A stretch of DNA of 64,000 nucleotides from Glycomyces harbinensis (lineage in GTDB: Bacteria; Actinomycetota; Actinomycetes; Mycobacteriales; Micromonosporaceae). Both the position numbers and the translations under genes were made by a program. Positions 19,501-28,496 of the stretch are shown piece after piece. Location of the stretch: contig NZ_FNAD01000021.1 in assembly GCF_900101745.1 (NCBI RefSeq), positions 30,913-94,912 on the forward strand, written 5' to 3'. Under the pieces are notes generated by a model. It ran no database searches and was not told the origin of the DNA. It saw nothing but the letters and a program-made list of their open reading frames with translations. How positions within the stretch are numbered: position 1 is the stretch's first letter; each line of letters opens with the position of its first letter.

Positions 19501-19740
19501 GGCGTCGTGGCCGGCACGCACGGCCGCGGCCCTGCGGGCCTCGAGCGTGGCGACCATCTTCTCGTGGATGCCGCGCAACTGCGTCTGCTTGCGCCCGGCA
19601 TCGCCGATGATCTGCTCGGCCTTGCGGCCTTCGACGTCCGCTTCGACGGCGGTGCGCTCAGCGAGGAGCCGCGCCTCACCGCGGGCGCGCCCGAGCTCGT
19701 CGCCCATGGCCACCACCAGTCGTCTGCGCCAGCTGCTCAT
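16594..19740 (-). CDS. FtsK/SpoIIIE-type ATPase with coiled-coil N-terminus (EccC-like tandem modules)
   Basis: This 1048-residue protein opens with a charged coiled coil (about 1-90) and a long Ala/Pro/Ser-rich linker (about 95-280). Three ATPase-like modules follow. The central one is intact: Walker A GGPSGSGKTN near residue 551, Walker B IVAVVDEFQ near 663 and sensor motif LVLASQD. The module before it lacks a P-loop, and the one after keeps only a decayed version (ILGTRSGEAAD, near 843). One active and two degenerate domains recall EccC of type VII secretion. ATG 19740 has GGAGGG; GTG 19815, overlapping the previous stop, would add 25 residues. No membrane helices are seen in this protein. 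Confidence 0.82.
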   Translation of the reverse strand: MSSWRRRLVVAMGDELGRARGEARLLAERTAVEADVEGRKAEQIIGDAGRKQTQLRGIHEKMVATLEARRAAAVRAGHDAALEAARSAAPAAAGAPWQGWKPESGLERGPAPMLRIGRIAGSESAGSGPGIPSPSPHPPTTAAHRPPATTTAAVLRPPAAAGSHRPATGLGGAAFGLGGEACADASCSLSAALGPASDGARVAVGGGVEAGGALGGGTPAEAGSGAGRAAAPEGAGSIAESGSAAADSVDVALAAADVARTAIDAAGADAALTTSSHRHVAFRDVNVTEGYDISVESVTGVSLPALLPLLDRAHLRIDSDAAHALPGLLARAVGSVPAGLVRLHVYDPEHLGGSLSAFAALGKAGLLSFVGPSGLREALDTLVETVRRINADVLAGEHASLAELAAATGRRPEPWRVLVLLNADLASWPAHDQAQLARLRRTGVAAGVHLVIVGDDTAGPADLPRLTATQYTGLPGAAIALDAPPPSPAITAAAKAIAEKHSAGREPARLVDLLPQRLWASSSATGLHAVIGETPAGDVARLALGDNPPHALVGGPSGSGKTNLLYAWIAGLASGYSPDELALYLLDFKEGVSFARFATGRRDPSWLPHVRLVGVNVNDDREFGLALLRHLKDELRRRAEAAKAHEATKLEELRAADPEGHWPRIVAVVDEFQVLLETRDAVTDEAVQLLEDLARRGRSQGIHLVLASQDIAGIEALWGRPSLVAQFTLRIALPKARRVLAENNHAADTVPRFHAVVNDESGHAVANKIVALPNAGHADAWEPLQRRLWEARPPGNLPPALFDGDHVPELAAHTPSPETALLGQTIDVAARGAELALHRAPGRNLAILGTRSGEAADILAAAALTAARGQRIGVDLCCLEPDAASSAIALAAALETEGADVDWHDDLGSLCKDWELRCDGTLRLNLVYAVDAGSARLDAAQSARLRAMLIDGPERHLHTLGWWRSVPRLREDLGGFSARFDAVDAWLALDVQGPELAPLSPASGGPAWYPRERRGLYFDRARHRAPQVVIPYLTTAALPRPEAVLDLP

Positions 19741-19811
19741 GGTCGGGCCCTCCGCTCGTCGTGGCTGCTCGTCGTGCGCCGCAAGATCAGGATCGAGAAT
19801 TCGCGCACCGT

Positions 19812-20579
19812 TCACCGGCCCTCTCGCGGCAGGCGGTGCAGCGCGGCGACCAGCGCCGGACCCACCAGCGCGGTGCGGGCCGCGTCGCCGGCGTCGTCGG
19901 AACCGCCGCGCCCCAGCGTGCAGGCCGAGGCCAGCGCCGCCCCGATGTGGTCGGGTTCGGCCTTGGGCACCAGCGAGCGCACCTTGTCGGCGCACTTGTC
20001 GCGCAGCGAGGCCACGTCGCGGGCGGTGGGCGTGCGGCCGAGGTGCTCGGCGGCGAGGGTCCGCACGAGCGGCCAGGCCAGGCCGGGGAGTTTCACCCCG
20101 GTCTCGGGCCCGGCGTCGCGCAGGCGCTTGCAGTAGGCCTCGGCGTTGCCGTCGCCGGCGGCCTTGAGGAGCTCGTTGAACAGGCGCGTCGGCGGGACCT
20201 GCTGCGGGTCGGCCGTTCCGGTGCGGTCGCACAGCTCGTTGACGCGCTCGGTCCACCACCGGCGCGGGTCCACCGGGGCCGGCGCGGCGGTCCTGCCCTT
20301 CACGGGGGCCGCGACCGGTGCGGCACTGGTTCCGGCGCCGATCGAGTCGAGGTAGTCGTCGACGGCGGCGGCCGCTTCGCTCAGGCGCGTGCGCGCGGCG
20401 GCGAGCCGTTCGCGCGCGGCGCCGAGCTTGTGGAGCCCGATCTCGGCGTTCGACTCCCGCGAGGCCTCCTTGAGTTCGGCCTGAGCGGCCTCGAAGCGGT
20501 GGTCGGCGGTGTCGAGGGCGGGCAGCGGGAGGTCGACGGCCAGGGCCTTGAGGCGCCCGGCGAGGGCGGCGACGTCCAC
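19812..20579 (-). CDS. Hypothetical helical protein in FtsK-type block
   Basis: This 255-residue soluble protein was not assigned to a family. The first 100 residues are heptad-like helices (FEAAQAELKEASRESNAEIGLHKLGAARERLAAARTRLSEA can be read in overlapping short stretches). A Pro/Ala linker and a compact C-terminal domain with WWTERVNELCDRTG and EAYCKRLRDAGPETG follow. GTG 20579 has a GGAG site. It lies between the helical-hairpin gene (13-nt gap) and the ATPase gene, so it is co-transcribed with both. It could be a chaperone or adaptor for the small protein; that is inference. Confidence 0.68.
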   Translation of the reverse strand: MDVAALAGRLKALAVDLPLPALDTADHRFEAAQAELKEASRESNAEIGLHKLGAARERLAAARTRLSEAAAAVDDYLDSIGAGTSAAPVAAPVKGRTAAPAPVDPRRWWTERVNELCDRTGTADPQQVPPTRLFNELLKAAGDGNAEAYCKRLRDAGPETGVKLPGLAWPLVRTLAAEHLGRTPTARDVASLRDKCADKVRSLVPKAEPDHIGAALASACTLGRGGSDDAGDAARTALVGPALVAALHRLPREGR

Positions 20580-20592
20580 AGGGGTCTCCGTT

Positions 20593-20868
20593 CTAGAGGG
20601 TCGCGGCGTAGGCCTCGGCCTGCTCGGCGGCCGCGAAGGTCGCGGCCAGGGACTGCTCGAGTTCGGCGGCGGCCTGCGCGAGCGCGGCCTGGGCGGTGGC
20701 GACCGAGTCGTGGCCTGATCCGGCGGTGACGGCGGTCAGGCTCCCCTGTGCGGATTCGATGTTCTGGCTGGCGGCGGAGATGGCGGACTGGCCGTCGCGG
20801 ACCTGCTGCAGGGCGGCGGCGATGGCGGACTTGAGTTCGGCGACGCTCACGGTGGACACGATGCTCAT
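20593..20868 (-). CDS. Small helical-hairpin protein (WXG100-like size, no WXG motif), first gene of FtsK-type block
   Basis: This 91-residue protein is almost entirely Ala/Gln/Ser-rich amphipathic helix. It is broken once near the middle (TAGSGHDS), so it should fold as a two-helix hairpin like ESAT-6-type secreted proteins. The WXG turn and the YxxxD/E export signal are absent. ATG 20868 was chosen; GTG 20874 is possible. It heads a leftward block of five genes with an FtsK/SpoIIIE-type ATPase. The pairing of a small hairpin protein and an FtsK motor suggests a substrate and motor, but this is not a recognised ESX family. Confidence 0.7.
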   Translation of the reverse strand: MSIVSTVSVAELKSAIAAALQQVRDGQSAISAASQNIESAQGSLTAVTAGSGHDSVATAQAALAQAAAELEQSLAATFAAAEQAEAYAATL

Positions 20869-21097
20869 TCTCACCGAGAACAGGCCCGCTTTGCGTGATC
20901 GGACGATAACGCGGCGTGTCTGCTTTGTCGGATTTCCGATACACCCGTGACAACCAGTGTTGCTTTCGATGCATTTTATGGTGGCGGAGTGACGTACCTC
21001 CCAACTACAGTGTGAGTACCAAACGGGGTAGGGCCGTGGTTACGGCTCGCAAGCTTCGCCGAGGCTGCCCCCAAACATCGATACCCGGGAGGCGACC

Positions 21098-22381
21098 GTG
21101 CCAGTGCAACGCACTTACGTCCTCGACACCTCGGTTCTGCTATCAGACCCTGGTGCGTTCTCACGGTTCGACGAACACCACGTGGTCATCCCGCTCGTCG
21201 TAGTCAGCGAGCTGGAAGCCAAACGCCACCATCCGGAGCTGGGCTGGTTCGCCCGAGAGTGCCTGCGGCGCCTCGACGAACTGCGCATCAAGCACGGGCG
21301 TCTCGATCAGCCCATCGACATCGGGGACCACGGCGGTTCCATCCGGGTCGAACTCAACCACGTCGACACCTCCGGGCTTCCGGCCGGCTTCGCCGGGGAC
21401 ACGAACGACTCGCGCATCATCGCCGTCACCCGGGCCCTCGGGCTCGAAGGCGCCGAATCCGTACTCGTCACCAAGGACATGCCGCTGCGGGTCAAGGCCT
21501 CCGCGGTCGGCATCCCCACCGAGGAGTACCGCCACGGCCAGGCCGTCGACCCGACCTGGTCGGGCATGGCCGAGCTGTCGGTCGCCGACGAGGTCATCGA
21601 CGCCCTCTTCGAAGGCGGCGACGTCGACCTGCCCCACGACCTGGAGCTGCCCTGCCACACCGGGCTGGTCCTCAACGGCACCGGTTCGAAGGCGCTCGGC
21701 CGCGTCACCGTCGACAAGAAGATCCAGCTCGTGCGCGGCCGGGAGGCCTTCGGCGTCCACGGGCGCTCCGCCGAGCAGCGCGTCGCCATAGACCTGCTGC
21801 TCGACCCCGAGATCGGGATCGTCTCGCTCGGCGGCAAGGCCGGCACCGGCAAGTCCGCGATGGCGCTGGCCGCCGGCCTCGAGCAGGCGCTGGAACGCGA
21901 GGTCTTCAAGAAGGTCATCGTGTTCCGGCCGCTCTACGCCGTCGGCGGGCAGCAGCTGGGCTACCTGCCGGGCACCGAGAACGAGAAGATGAGCCCGTGG
22001 GGCCAGGCGGTGTTCGACACCCTCGGGGCCGTCACCGACGACAACGTCATCAACGAAGTGCTCGAACGCGGCATGCTCGAGGTCCTGCCGCTCACGCACA
22101 TCCGCGGGCGGAGCCTGCACGACGCGTTCGTCATCGTCGACGAGGCGCAGTCGCTCGAACGCGGGGTGCTCCTGACGGTGCTCTCGCGCATCGGGCAGGG
22201 TTCCAAAGTGGTCCTCACCCACGACGTCGCCCAGCGCGACAACCTGCGGGTGGGCCGCCACGACGGTGTCGCCAGCGTCATCGACGTGCTCAAGGGCCAC
22301 CCACTGTTCGCTCATGTGACGCTTACGCGCAGTGAGCGTTCCGAGATCGCGGAGATGGTCACCAACCTGCTCGAAGGCTGA
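21098..22381 (+). CDS. phoH2: PIN-PhoH fusion protein (PhoH2-type RNA helicase/nuclease)
   Basis: This 427-residue cytosolic protein has an N-terminal PIN RNase domain (about 5-140): Asp10 in YVLDTSVLL, Glu in VVSELEAKR and DTNDSRIIA supply the acidic cluster. A linker follows, then a PhoH ATPase domain from about 225 with Walker [13 protein letters not shown] and Walker [11 protein letters not shown]. Mycobacterial PhoH2 of the same layout is a sequence-specific RNA helicase and RNase. GTG 21098 follows GGGAGG. In mycobacteria a small antitoxin gene overlaps the start; none is convincing here. Nearby uppS matches mycobacterial gene order. Confidence 0.93.
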   Translation: MPVQRTYVLDTSVLLSDPGAFSRFDEHHVVIPLVVVSELEAKRHHPELGWFARECLRRLDELRIKHGRLDQPIDIGDHGGSIRVELNHVDTSGLPAGFAGDTNDSRIIAVTRALGLEGAESVLVTKDMPLRVKASAVGIPTEEYRHGQAVDPTWSGMAELSVADEVIDALFEGGDVDLPHDLELPCHTGLVLNGTGSKALGRVTVDKKIQLVRGREAFGVHGRSAEQRVAIDLLLDPEIGIVSLGGKAGTGKSAMALAAGLEQALEREVFKKVIVFRPLYAVGGQQLGYLPGTENEKMSPWGQAVFDTLGAVTDDNVINEVLERGMLEVLPLTHIRGRSLHDAFVIVDEAQSLERGVLLTVLSRIGQGSKVVLTHDVAQRDNLRVGRHDGVASVIDVLKGHPLFAHVTLTRSERSEIAEMVTNLLEG

Positions 22382-22400
22382 TCGGCCAGCTCTGGCATGC

Positions 22401-22438
22401 TGTGTCCCGGGCGTCTGTGGACAGACGCCCGGGACACA
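22401..22438 (+). terminator. 17-bp perfect hairpin between phoH2 and the first lysozyme-like gene
   Basis: TGTGTCCCGGGCGTCTG pairs perfectly with its complement around a 4-nt TGGA loop. It begins 20 nt after the phoH2 stop. The ribosome site of the next gene starts immediately after the stem, so the hairpin may also act in that leader. Confidence 0.7.
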
Positions 22439-22450
22439 GGAGTAGAGCGA

Positions 22451-23140
22451 ATGATCCCACTGCTGACCCGTTACGGCGCGAAGCTCGCCGCCGTACTCGT
22501 CCTCGCATTGGGGGCCGTCATAGCCGTCAACGCCGTGACCGACGACCCCTCGGAACTCGACGCCCAGCACCCCAGCCAGGCCGCCGCCGAACAGCAGGCA
22601 GAGGCCGAGGCGGCGTACGAGGAAGTCCGCTACCTGCACGTGAACTACATCGAGGAGACCGCGGGCGCCGACGTGGCGACCAAGGTCGACGCCCTCGCGG
22701 ACTTCGCCGCCGACCGCGCCGCGAGCCTGGACAGCGCCCAGGAGGACGCCGACCAGGCCGCCGAAGAGGCCGAGCAGGCCGCCGAGGAGGCCGCGAACGC
22801 CGGGCGCACCGACGTCGACATCCCCGGCAGCTGCGGCGACTACTCGGGCAACAAGGCCACCGGCTGCGCGCTTGCGCAGGAGCACGGCTTCGACCTCGAG
22901 CAGGTCGGCTGCCTCGTCGCCCTGTGGGACCGCGAGTCCGGCTGGAACGAGCTGGCCGCCAACGGCATCGGCGCCTACGGCATCCCCCAGGCGCTCCCCG
23001 GCTCGAAGATGGAGTCCGAGGGCTCGGACTGGGAGACCAACCCGGTCACCCAGATCGAATGGGGCCTGGGCTACATCGAGGGCCGCTACGGCACCCCCTG
23101 CGAGGCCTGGAACCACTCCGAAGAAGTCGGCTGGTACTAG
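22451..23140 (+). CDS. Secreted lytic transglycosylase-like (SLT fold) protein, copy 1
   Basis: This 229-residue protein has an N-terminal signal or anchor helix (about 8-28). An Ala/Gln/Glu-rich coiled segment (about 38-118) and a C-terminal lysozyme-like domain follow. The catalytic Glu is in LWDRESGWN, followed by the family-typical AYGIPQALPGSKM, WETNPVTQIEWGLGYI and RYGTPCEAW. The expected role is cleavage of peptidoglycan glycan strands outside the membrane. ATG 22451 has GGAG 8 nt upstream; the upstream in-frame ATG lies inside the hairpin. A close tandem paralogue follows at 23213-23887. Confidence 0.88.
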   Translation: MIPLLTRYGAKLAAVLVLALGAVIAVNAVTDDPSELDAQHPSQAAAEQQAEAEAAYEEVRYLHVNYIEETAGADVATKVDALADFAADRAASLDSAQEDADQAAEEAEQAAEEAANAGRTDVDIPGSCGDYSGNKATGCALAQEHGFDLEQVGCLVALWDRESGWNELAANGIGAYGIPQALPGSKMESEGSDWETNPVTQIEWGLGYIEGRYGTPCEAWNHSEEVGWY

Positions 23141-23160
23141 CCCCCATATAGACAACCCTC

Positions 23161-23189
23161 CCGCTGCCCGGCCCCGTGCCGGGCAGCGG
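23161..23189 (+). terminator. Hairpin between the two lysozyme-like genes
   Basis: A 12-bp stem, CCGCTGCCCGGC / GCCGGGCAGCGG, has a 5-nt loop and lies 20 nt after copy 1. There is no T tract. Confidence 0.6.
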
Positions 23190-23212
23190 CGTCACACCTG
23201 GAGCGCCACCCC

Positions 23213-23887
23213 ATGATCCCCAAGCTGACCCGCTACGGGGCCCGGATCGCGGCCCTGCTGGTCCTGTCGATCGGCGCCGTCATCGCCGTCGCCGCCATCA
23301 CCGACGACCCCGCGACCACCGACGCCCAGCACCCCAGCCAGGCGGCCGCCGAACAGCAGGCCGAGGTCGAGGAGGCCATCGAGGACGTCCGCCTCCGGCA
23401 CGTCGATTACATCCAGGAGACCGCCGGCGCCGACGTCACCGTCAAGGCCGCCGCCGTCGCCGACTACGCCGTGGACAAGGCCGAAGGCCTGGACGACGCC
23501 CAAGAGGACGCCGACCAGGCCGCCGAAGAAGCCGCGATGAACACGAACCCGACGTCAGTGGACGTCCCGTCCAGCTGCGGCGAATACTCCGGGAACCGCG
23601 CGACCGGCTGCGCGCTCACCCTCGAATGGGGCTGGGACCTCGAGCAGTTCGCGTCGTGCCTGGAGCCGCTCTGGAACAAGGAGTCCGGCTGGAACGAGCT
23701 CGCGGCGAACTCCATCGGCGCCTACGGCATCCCCCAGGCCTACCCGGGGAACAAGATGTCCTCCGAAGGCGACGACTGGGAGACCAACCCGGTCACCCAG
23801 ATCCGCTGGGGACTGGGCTACATCGCCAACCGGTACGACGACCCCTGCGGCGCCTGGGCCAAATCCGAGGCCGAGGGCTTCTACTGA
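23213..23887 (+). CDS. Secreted lytic transglycosylase-like (SLT fold) protein, copy 2
   Basis: This 224-residue tandem paralogue of the preceding gene shares the N-terminal helix (LTRYGARIAALLVLSIGAVI), the coiled segment and the lysozyme-like domain with catalytic Glu in LWNKESGWN and AYGIPQAYPGNKM. The coiled segment is slightly shorter, and an extra Cys (FASCLEPLW) replaces the Cys position of copy 1. ATG 23213 has a GGAG site (CTGGAGCG). The 3' half is overlapped on the opposite strand by the open frame of the six-helix membrane protein (23555-24574). Confidence 0.88.
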   Translation: MIPKLTRYGARIAALLVLSIGAVIAVAAITDDPATTDAQHPSQAAAEQQAEVEEAIEDVRLRHVDYIQETAGADVTVKAAAVADYAVDKAEGLDDAQEDADQAAEEAAMNTNPTSVDVPSSCGEYSGNRATGCALTLEWGWDLEQFASCLEPLWNKESGWNELAANSIGAYGIPQAYPGNKMSSEGDDWETNPVTQIRWGLGYIANRYDDPCGAWAKSEAEGFY

Positions 23888-24574
23888 TCCCCTGAGCCAG
23901 GACCCGATGTACGCCAGCGCCACCAGCTCGAAGCCGACCGTGGTGCGCTGGAGCAGGCCGGCCGCGAAGGCGCCCGGCTCGCGCGGCACGCCGAACCACT
24001 CCGCAACATAAGGCGTCGAGCAGGCCACGAGCGCCACGGCCGCGACCCAGCTGGAGGCCAGCACCGCGCGGCGCACCTTCTCGGGGCAGTCGCCGCCCTT
24101 CGCCCACTTGGCGAAGCACAGGCCCATGACGGCCATCGTGCTGAACGCGCAGAACGCGGCGTAGCGGTGGATCGCCGAGATCAGCGAGACGTCGGGGAGC
24201 CCGGGCGGGTCGGTCGGGAACAGCGCGACGAGGCCGAGCAGGCCCGCCCACGCCAGCAGCATCGGACTCATCCACCGGGGGGCGTCGACGCGCCGCGCGA
24301 CGGCCGCGAACGCGCACGCGCCGAGCCCGAAGAGCACCAGCGCGACCGGCAGCAGCCAGCCCAGCGGCGTGTAGAGGTGGAGGCTGATGACGACCTCGAC
24401 GGGGTTGAGGCCGGAGGTGGCGTGGAGGACGACCATCGCGGCGAATCCCGCACCGAGCGAGGTGAACCCGGCCGTCGTCAGTCCCTTGAGGGTGTTCCAG
24501 CTTTCGCCAAGGGGCGCATGAATGATCATGTAGCAAGACTCGCGAATTCGGGCTTTGAAATCAGTGACGCGCAC
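23555..24574 (-). CDS. DUF998-like six-helix membrane protein with antisense C-terminal tail
   Basis: The first 228 residues form a membrane protein with six hydrophobic helices: near 33-52, 68-92, 101-120, 135-155, 170-195 and 207-225. It ends at AYIGSWLRG, where DUF998-type proteins normally finish. No stop follows there. The frame runs another 111 codons antisense through the lysozyme-like copy 2 gene, giving 339 residues with a tail lacking natural composition. GTG 24574 has a GGAGGG site; ATG 24529 is a shorter alternative without one. The function of the family is not defined. The unusual 3' end should be checked. Confidence 0.65.
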   Translation of the reverse strand: MRVTDFKARIRESCYMIIHAPLGESWNTLKGLTTAGFTSLGAGFAAMVVLHATSGLNPVEVVISLHLYTPLGWLLPVALVLFGLGACAFAAVARRVDAPRWMSPMLLAWAGLLGLVALFPTDPPGLPDVSLISAIHRYAAFCAFSTMAVMGLCFAKWAKGGDCPEKVRRAVLASSWVAAVALVACSTPYVAEWFGVPREPGAFAAGLLQRTTVGFELVALAYIGSWLRGSVEALGLGFGPGAAGVVVPVGDVAQSPADLGDRVGLPVVAFGGHLVPRVGLGDAVGADGVRRELVPAGLLVPERLQARRELLEVPAPFEGERAAGRAVPGVFAAAGRDVH

Positions 24575-24673
24575 ACCCGAATCCCTCCCCCCGCCTGCAC
24601 CCGCCCGGGGGTACCGCCTGCCCTACCTTCGCGCTCCCGTCCGCCGCACCGGCGCGTGTGCGAGGCTTGGGGG

Positions 24674-26548
<1,875 letters not shown>

Positions 26549-26616
26549 CAAAAAAGCCATTCGGCGGACCTGCGGGATGGCGGCGACATAAGGGGATTCG
26601 CGAACGTCGCCATACC

Positions 26617-26652
26617 GGGACCGCGCGCGGGAATCCGCCCGCGCGCGGTCCC
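26617..26652. terminator. Strong hairpin downstream of the DUF255 gene
   Basis: A perfect 15-bp stem, GGGACCGCGCGCGGG / CCCGCGCGCGGTCCC, has the loop AATCCG. Confidence 0.7.
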
Positions 26653-26685
26653 CGCAGGACCGCCGCTCCTCCGCGGAGCACCGCT

Positions 26686-26719
26686 CGGGGTGTCCGGCTC
26701 GGCCGGGCCGGACACCCCG
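26686..26719. terminator. Second hairpin before the ABC exporter genes
   Basis: A 13-bp stem, CGGGGTGTCCGGC / GCCGGACACCCCG, lies 34 nt beyond the first hairpin. The remaining spacer (26720-26795) is AT-rich (CATATTTTTGGAG) and probably holds the exporter promoter and ribosome site. Confidence 0.55.
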
Positions 26720-26795
26720 CTGCGGGTTGAATCACATCCGACCGCATTGGATATGTGCTTGTCGCGCGGCTAGCGGCCCGCATATTTTTGGAGCC

Positions 26796-28496
26796 GTGAA
26801 CCCGAATCCGCTGCGCCCCCCGGTCCCGTCCCCCGCGGACATACCCGCCGACCCGTGGCGCTACCTCTGGTACGTCGCCCGGTCCCACACGGGGCTGGTC
26901 GCGGTCGGGTTCATTCTGCTCAGCATTTCCGGCACGGCCTGGGTGCTGCTCCCCTGGGCCATTTCGAAGGTGATCGACGAGGTACTGGTCGCCGGGACCA
27001 CCGAGCCGCTGCTGCCGTGGACGATCGTGCTCATCGGGACCGCGATCGCCTCGTCGTGGGTCTTCATCGGGGGCTACCGGGCCCTGTTCCTGGCCGAGTC
27101 GCACGCGCGCGTGCGCACGGTGCAGAACCTCACCGACCATCTGAACCGGGCCGGGACGGGCGTGCGAGGCGCGGTCTCCCCGGGCGAGATGGTGAACCTG
27201 TCCACTGAGGACGCACACAAGACGGGGTCGTTCGTGTTCCAGCTCGGCTTCGGCTGGATGGGCGTGGTCATGCTCGGCGTCGGCACGGGAATGCTGTGGA
27301 ACATCGATCCCGCCCTCGGGGCCGTGATCGCCGGCGGGGTGCTGTTCATCGGGTTCGTCGTCGGGCCGGTCCTCAGCCGCCTCCAGCATCATCAGATCGC
27401 CTACCGCTCTTCGGTGGCGACGCTCACCGGGCAGGCCGCCGACGTCGTGGGCGGGCTGCGGGTGCTGCGCGGGGTCGGCGGCGAGGAGCAGTTCTCCCGG
27501 CGCTACCGGGTCGCCTCCGCGAATCTGCGCGAGGCCGGCTACGGCGTCGCGACGGCCGACTCTTGGGTGCAGGGCCTGCGTTCGAGCCTGCCGCTGGCGC
27601 TCATCGCGGTCATCACCTGGATCGCGGCGCGGCTGGCCCTGACCGGGACCATCACCGTCGGGGAGCTCTCGGCCGCGTTCGGCATGACCGCGCTCGTGGC
27701 CCAGCACTCGGGCGCGATGATCGGCATGGCCCAGTCGGTGATCGCCGCGCAGGTCGCGTCCCGGCGGCTCACCGCGTTCTTCGGCACCCGCGCCGACATC
27801 ACCGACGACGGGACCGAACGGGGGGCCGAGGGCCCGCTCCGCGACCCCGAGTCCTCGCTCGCGGTCGAGCCCGGGAAGCTCACCGTCGTCGTCAGCGCCG
27901 AGGCCAAGCCCGCCGAGGCGGCGATGGAACGGCTCGCCCGCTACCGCGAGTCCGACGCCGAATGGGGCGGGACCCGCCTCGGCGCCGTCGCACTCGACGA
28001 AGTCCGCGAGCGCGTCCTGCTGCTGCGCGAGGACTACCTGTTCGCCCAGAACCTCGGCGAGACCCTCCGCGTCGGGGCCGCCGGAATCGACGAGGCGAAG
28101 GCGCTCGCCGCGATCGAGGCCGCCTGCGCCGCCGACGTGTACTCGAGTCTCGGTTCGACGCTGAACGGCGAGATCACCAACGGCGGCCGGAACCTCTCGG
28201 GCGGGCAGCGCCAGCGGCTGCGCCTGGCGCGGGCCCTCGCGGCCGACGCCGAGATCCTCTTGGCCGTCGAGCCGACGTCGGCGGTGGACGCCCACACCGA
28301 GAACCTGATCGCCTCGCGCGTGTCCGCGGTCCGGTCGGGCCGCACGACGGCCGTGGTCACCGCGTCCCCGCTGTGGCTCGCCCGCGCCGACCGGGTGGTG
28401 TGGATGGTCGACGGCAAGGTCAGCGCGGTCGGCTCGCACGCCGAGCTGTCCCGCGAGCGCGAGTACCGCGCCCTCACTTCGCGACAGGAGTCCTGA
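26796..28496 (+). CDS. ABC exporter half-transporter with degenerate NBD (lacks Walker A), subunit 1
   Basis: About 566 residues. An N-terminal six-helix exporter domain (about 20-310) is fused to an NBD. No P-loop is present: the expected position reads VVVSAEAKPAEAAMERL. Walker B reads EILLAVEPTSAVD, with Val for the magnesium-binding Asp but the catalytic Glu kept. The signature LSGGQRQRLRLARAL is intact. Its partner overlaps by one base and has the opposite pattern, so the two should form a heterodimer with a single working ATP site. GTG 26796 follows TTGGAGCC. The substrate is unknown. Confidence 0.88.
   Translation: MNPNPLRPPVPSPADIPADPWRYLWYVARSHTGLVAVGFILLSISGTAWVLLPWAISKVIDEVLVAGTTEPLLPWTIVLIGTAIASSWVFIGGYRALFLAESHARVRTVQNLTDHLNRAGTGVRGAVSPGEMVNLSTEDAHKTGSFVFQLGFGWMGVVMLGVGTGMLWNIDPALGAVIAGGVLFIGFVVGPVLSRLQHHQIAYRSSVATLTGQAADVVGGLRVLRGVGGEEQFSRRYRVASANLREAGYGVATADSWVQGLRSSLPLALIAVITWIAARLALTGTITVGELSAAFGMTALVAQHSGAMIGMAQSVIAAQVASRRLTAFFGTRADITDDGTERGAEGPLRDPESSLAVEPGKLTVVVSAEAKPAEAAMERLARYRESDAEWGGTRLGAVALDEVRERVLLLREDYLFAQNLGETLRVGAAGIDEAKALAAIEAACAADVYSSLGSTLNGEITNGGRNLSGGQRQRLRLARALAADAEILLAVEPTSAVDAHTENLIASRVSAVRSGRTTAVVTASPLWLARADRVVWMVDGKVSAVGSHAELSREREYRALTSRQES

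Noticed and set aside
20916..21203. Small frame overlapping the phoH2 start, considered as a PhoAT-type antitoxin
   Set aside because: It overlaps the PIN-coding region by about 100 bp out of frame, is Cys-rich and has no ribosome site. Mycobacterial PhoAT overlaps its partner by only a few bases.
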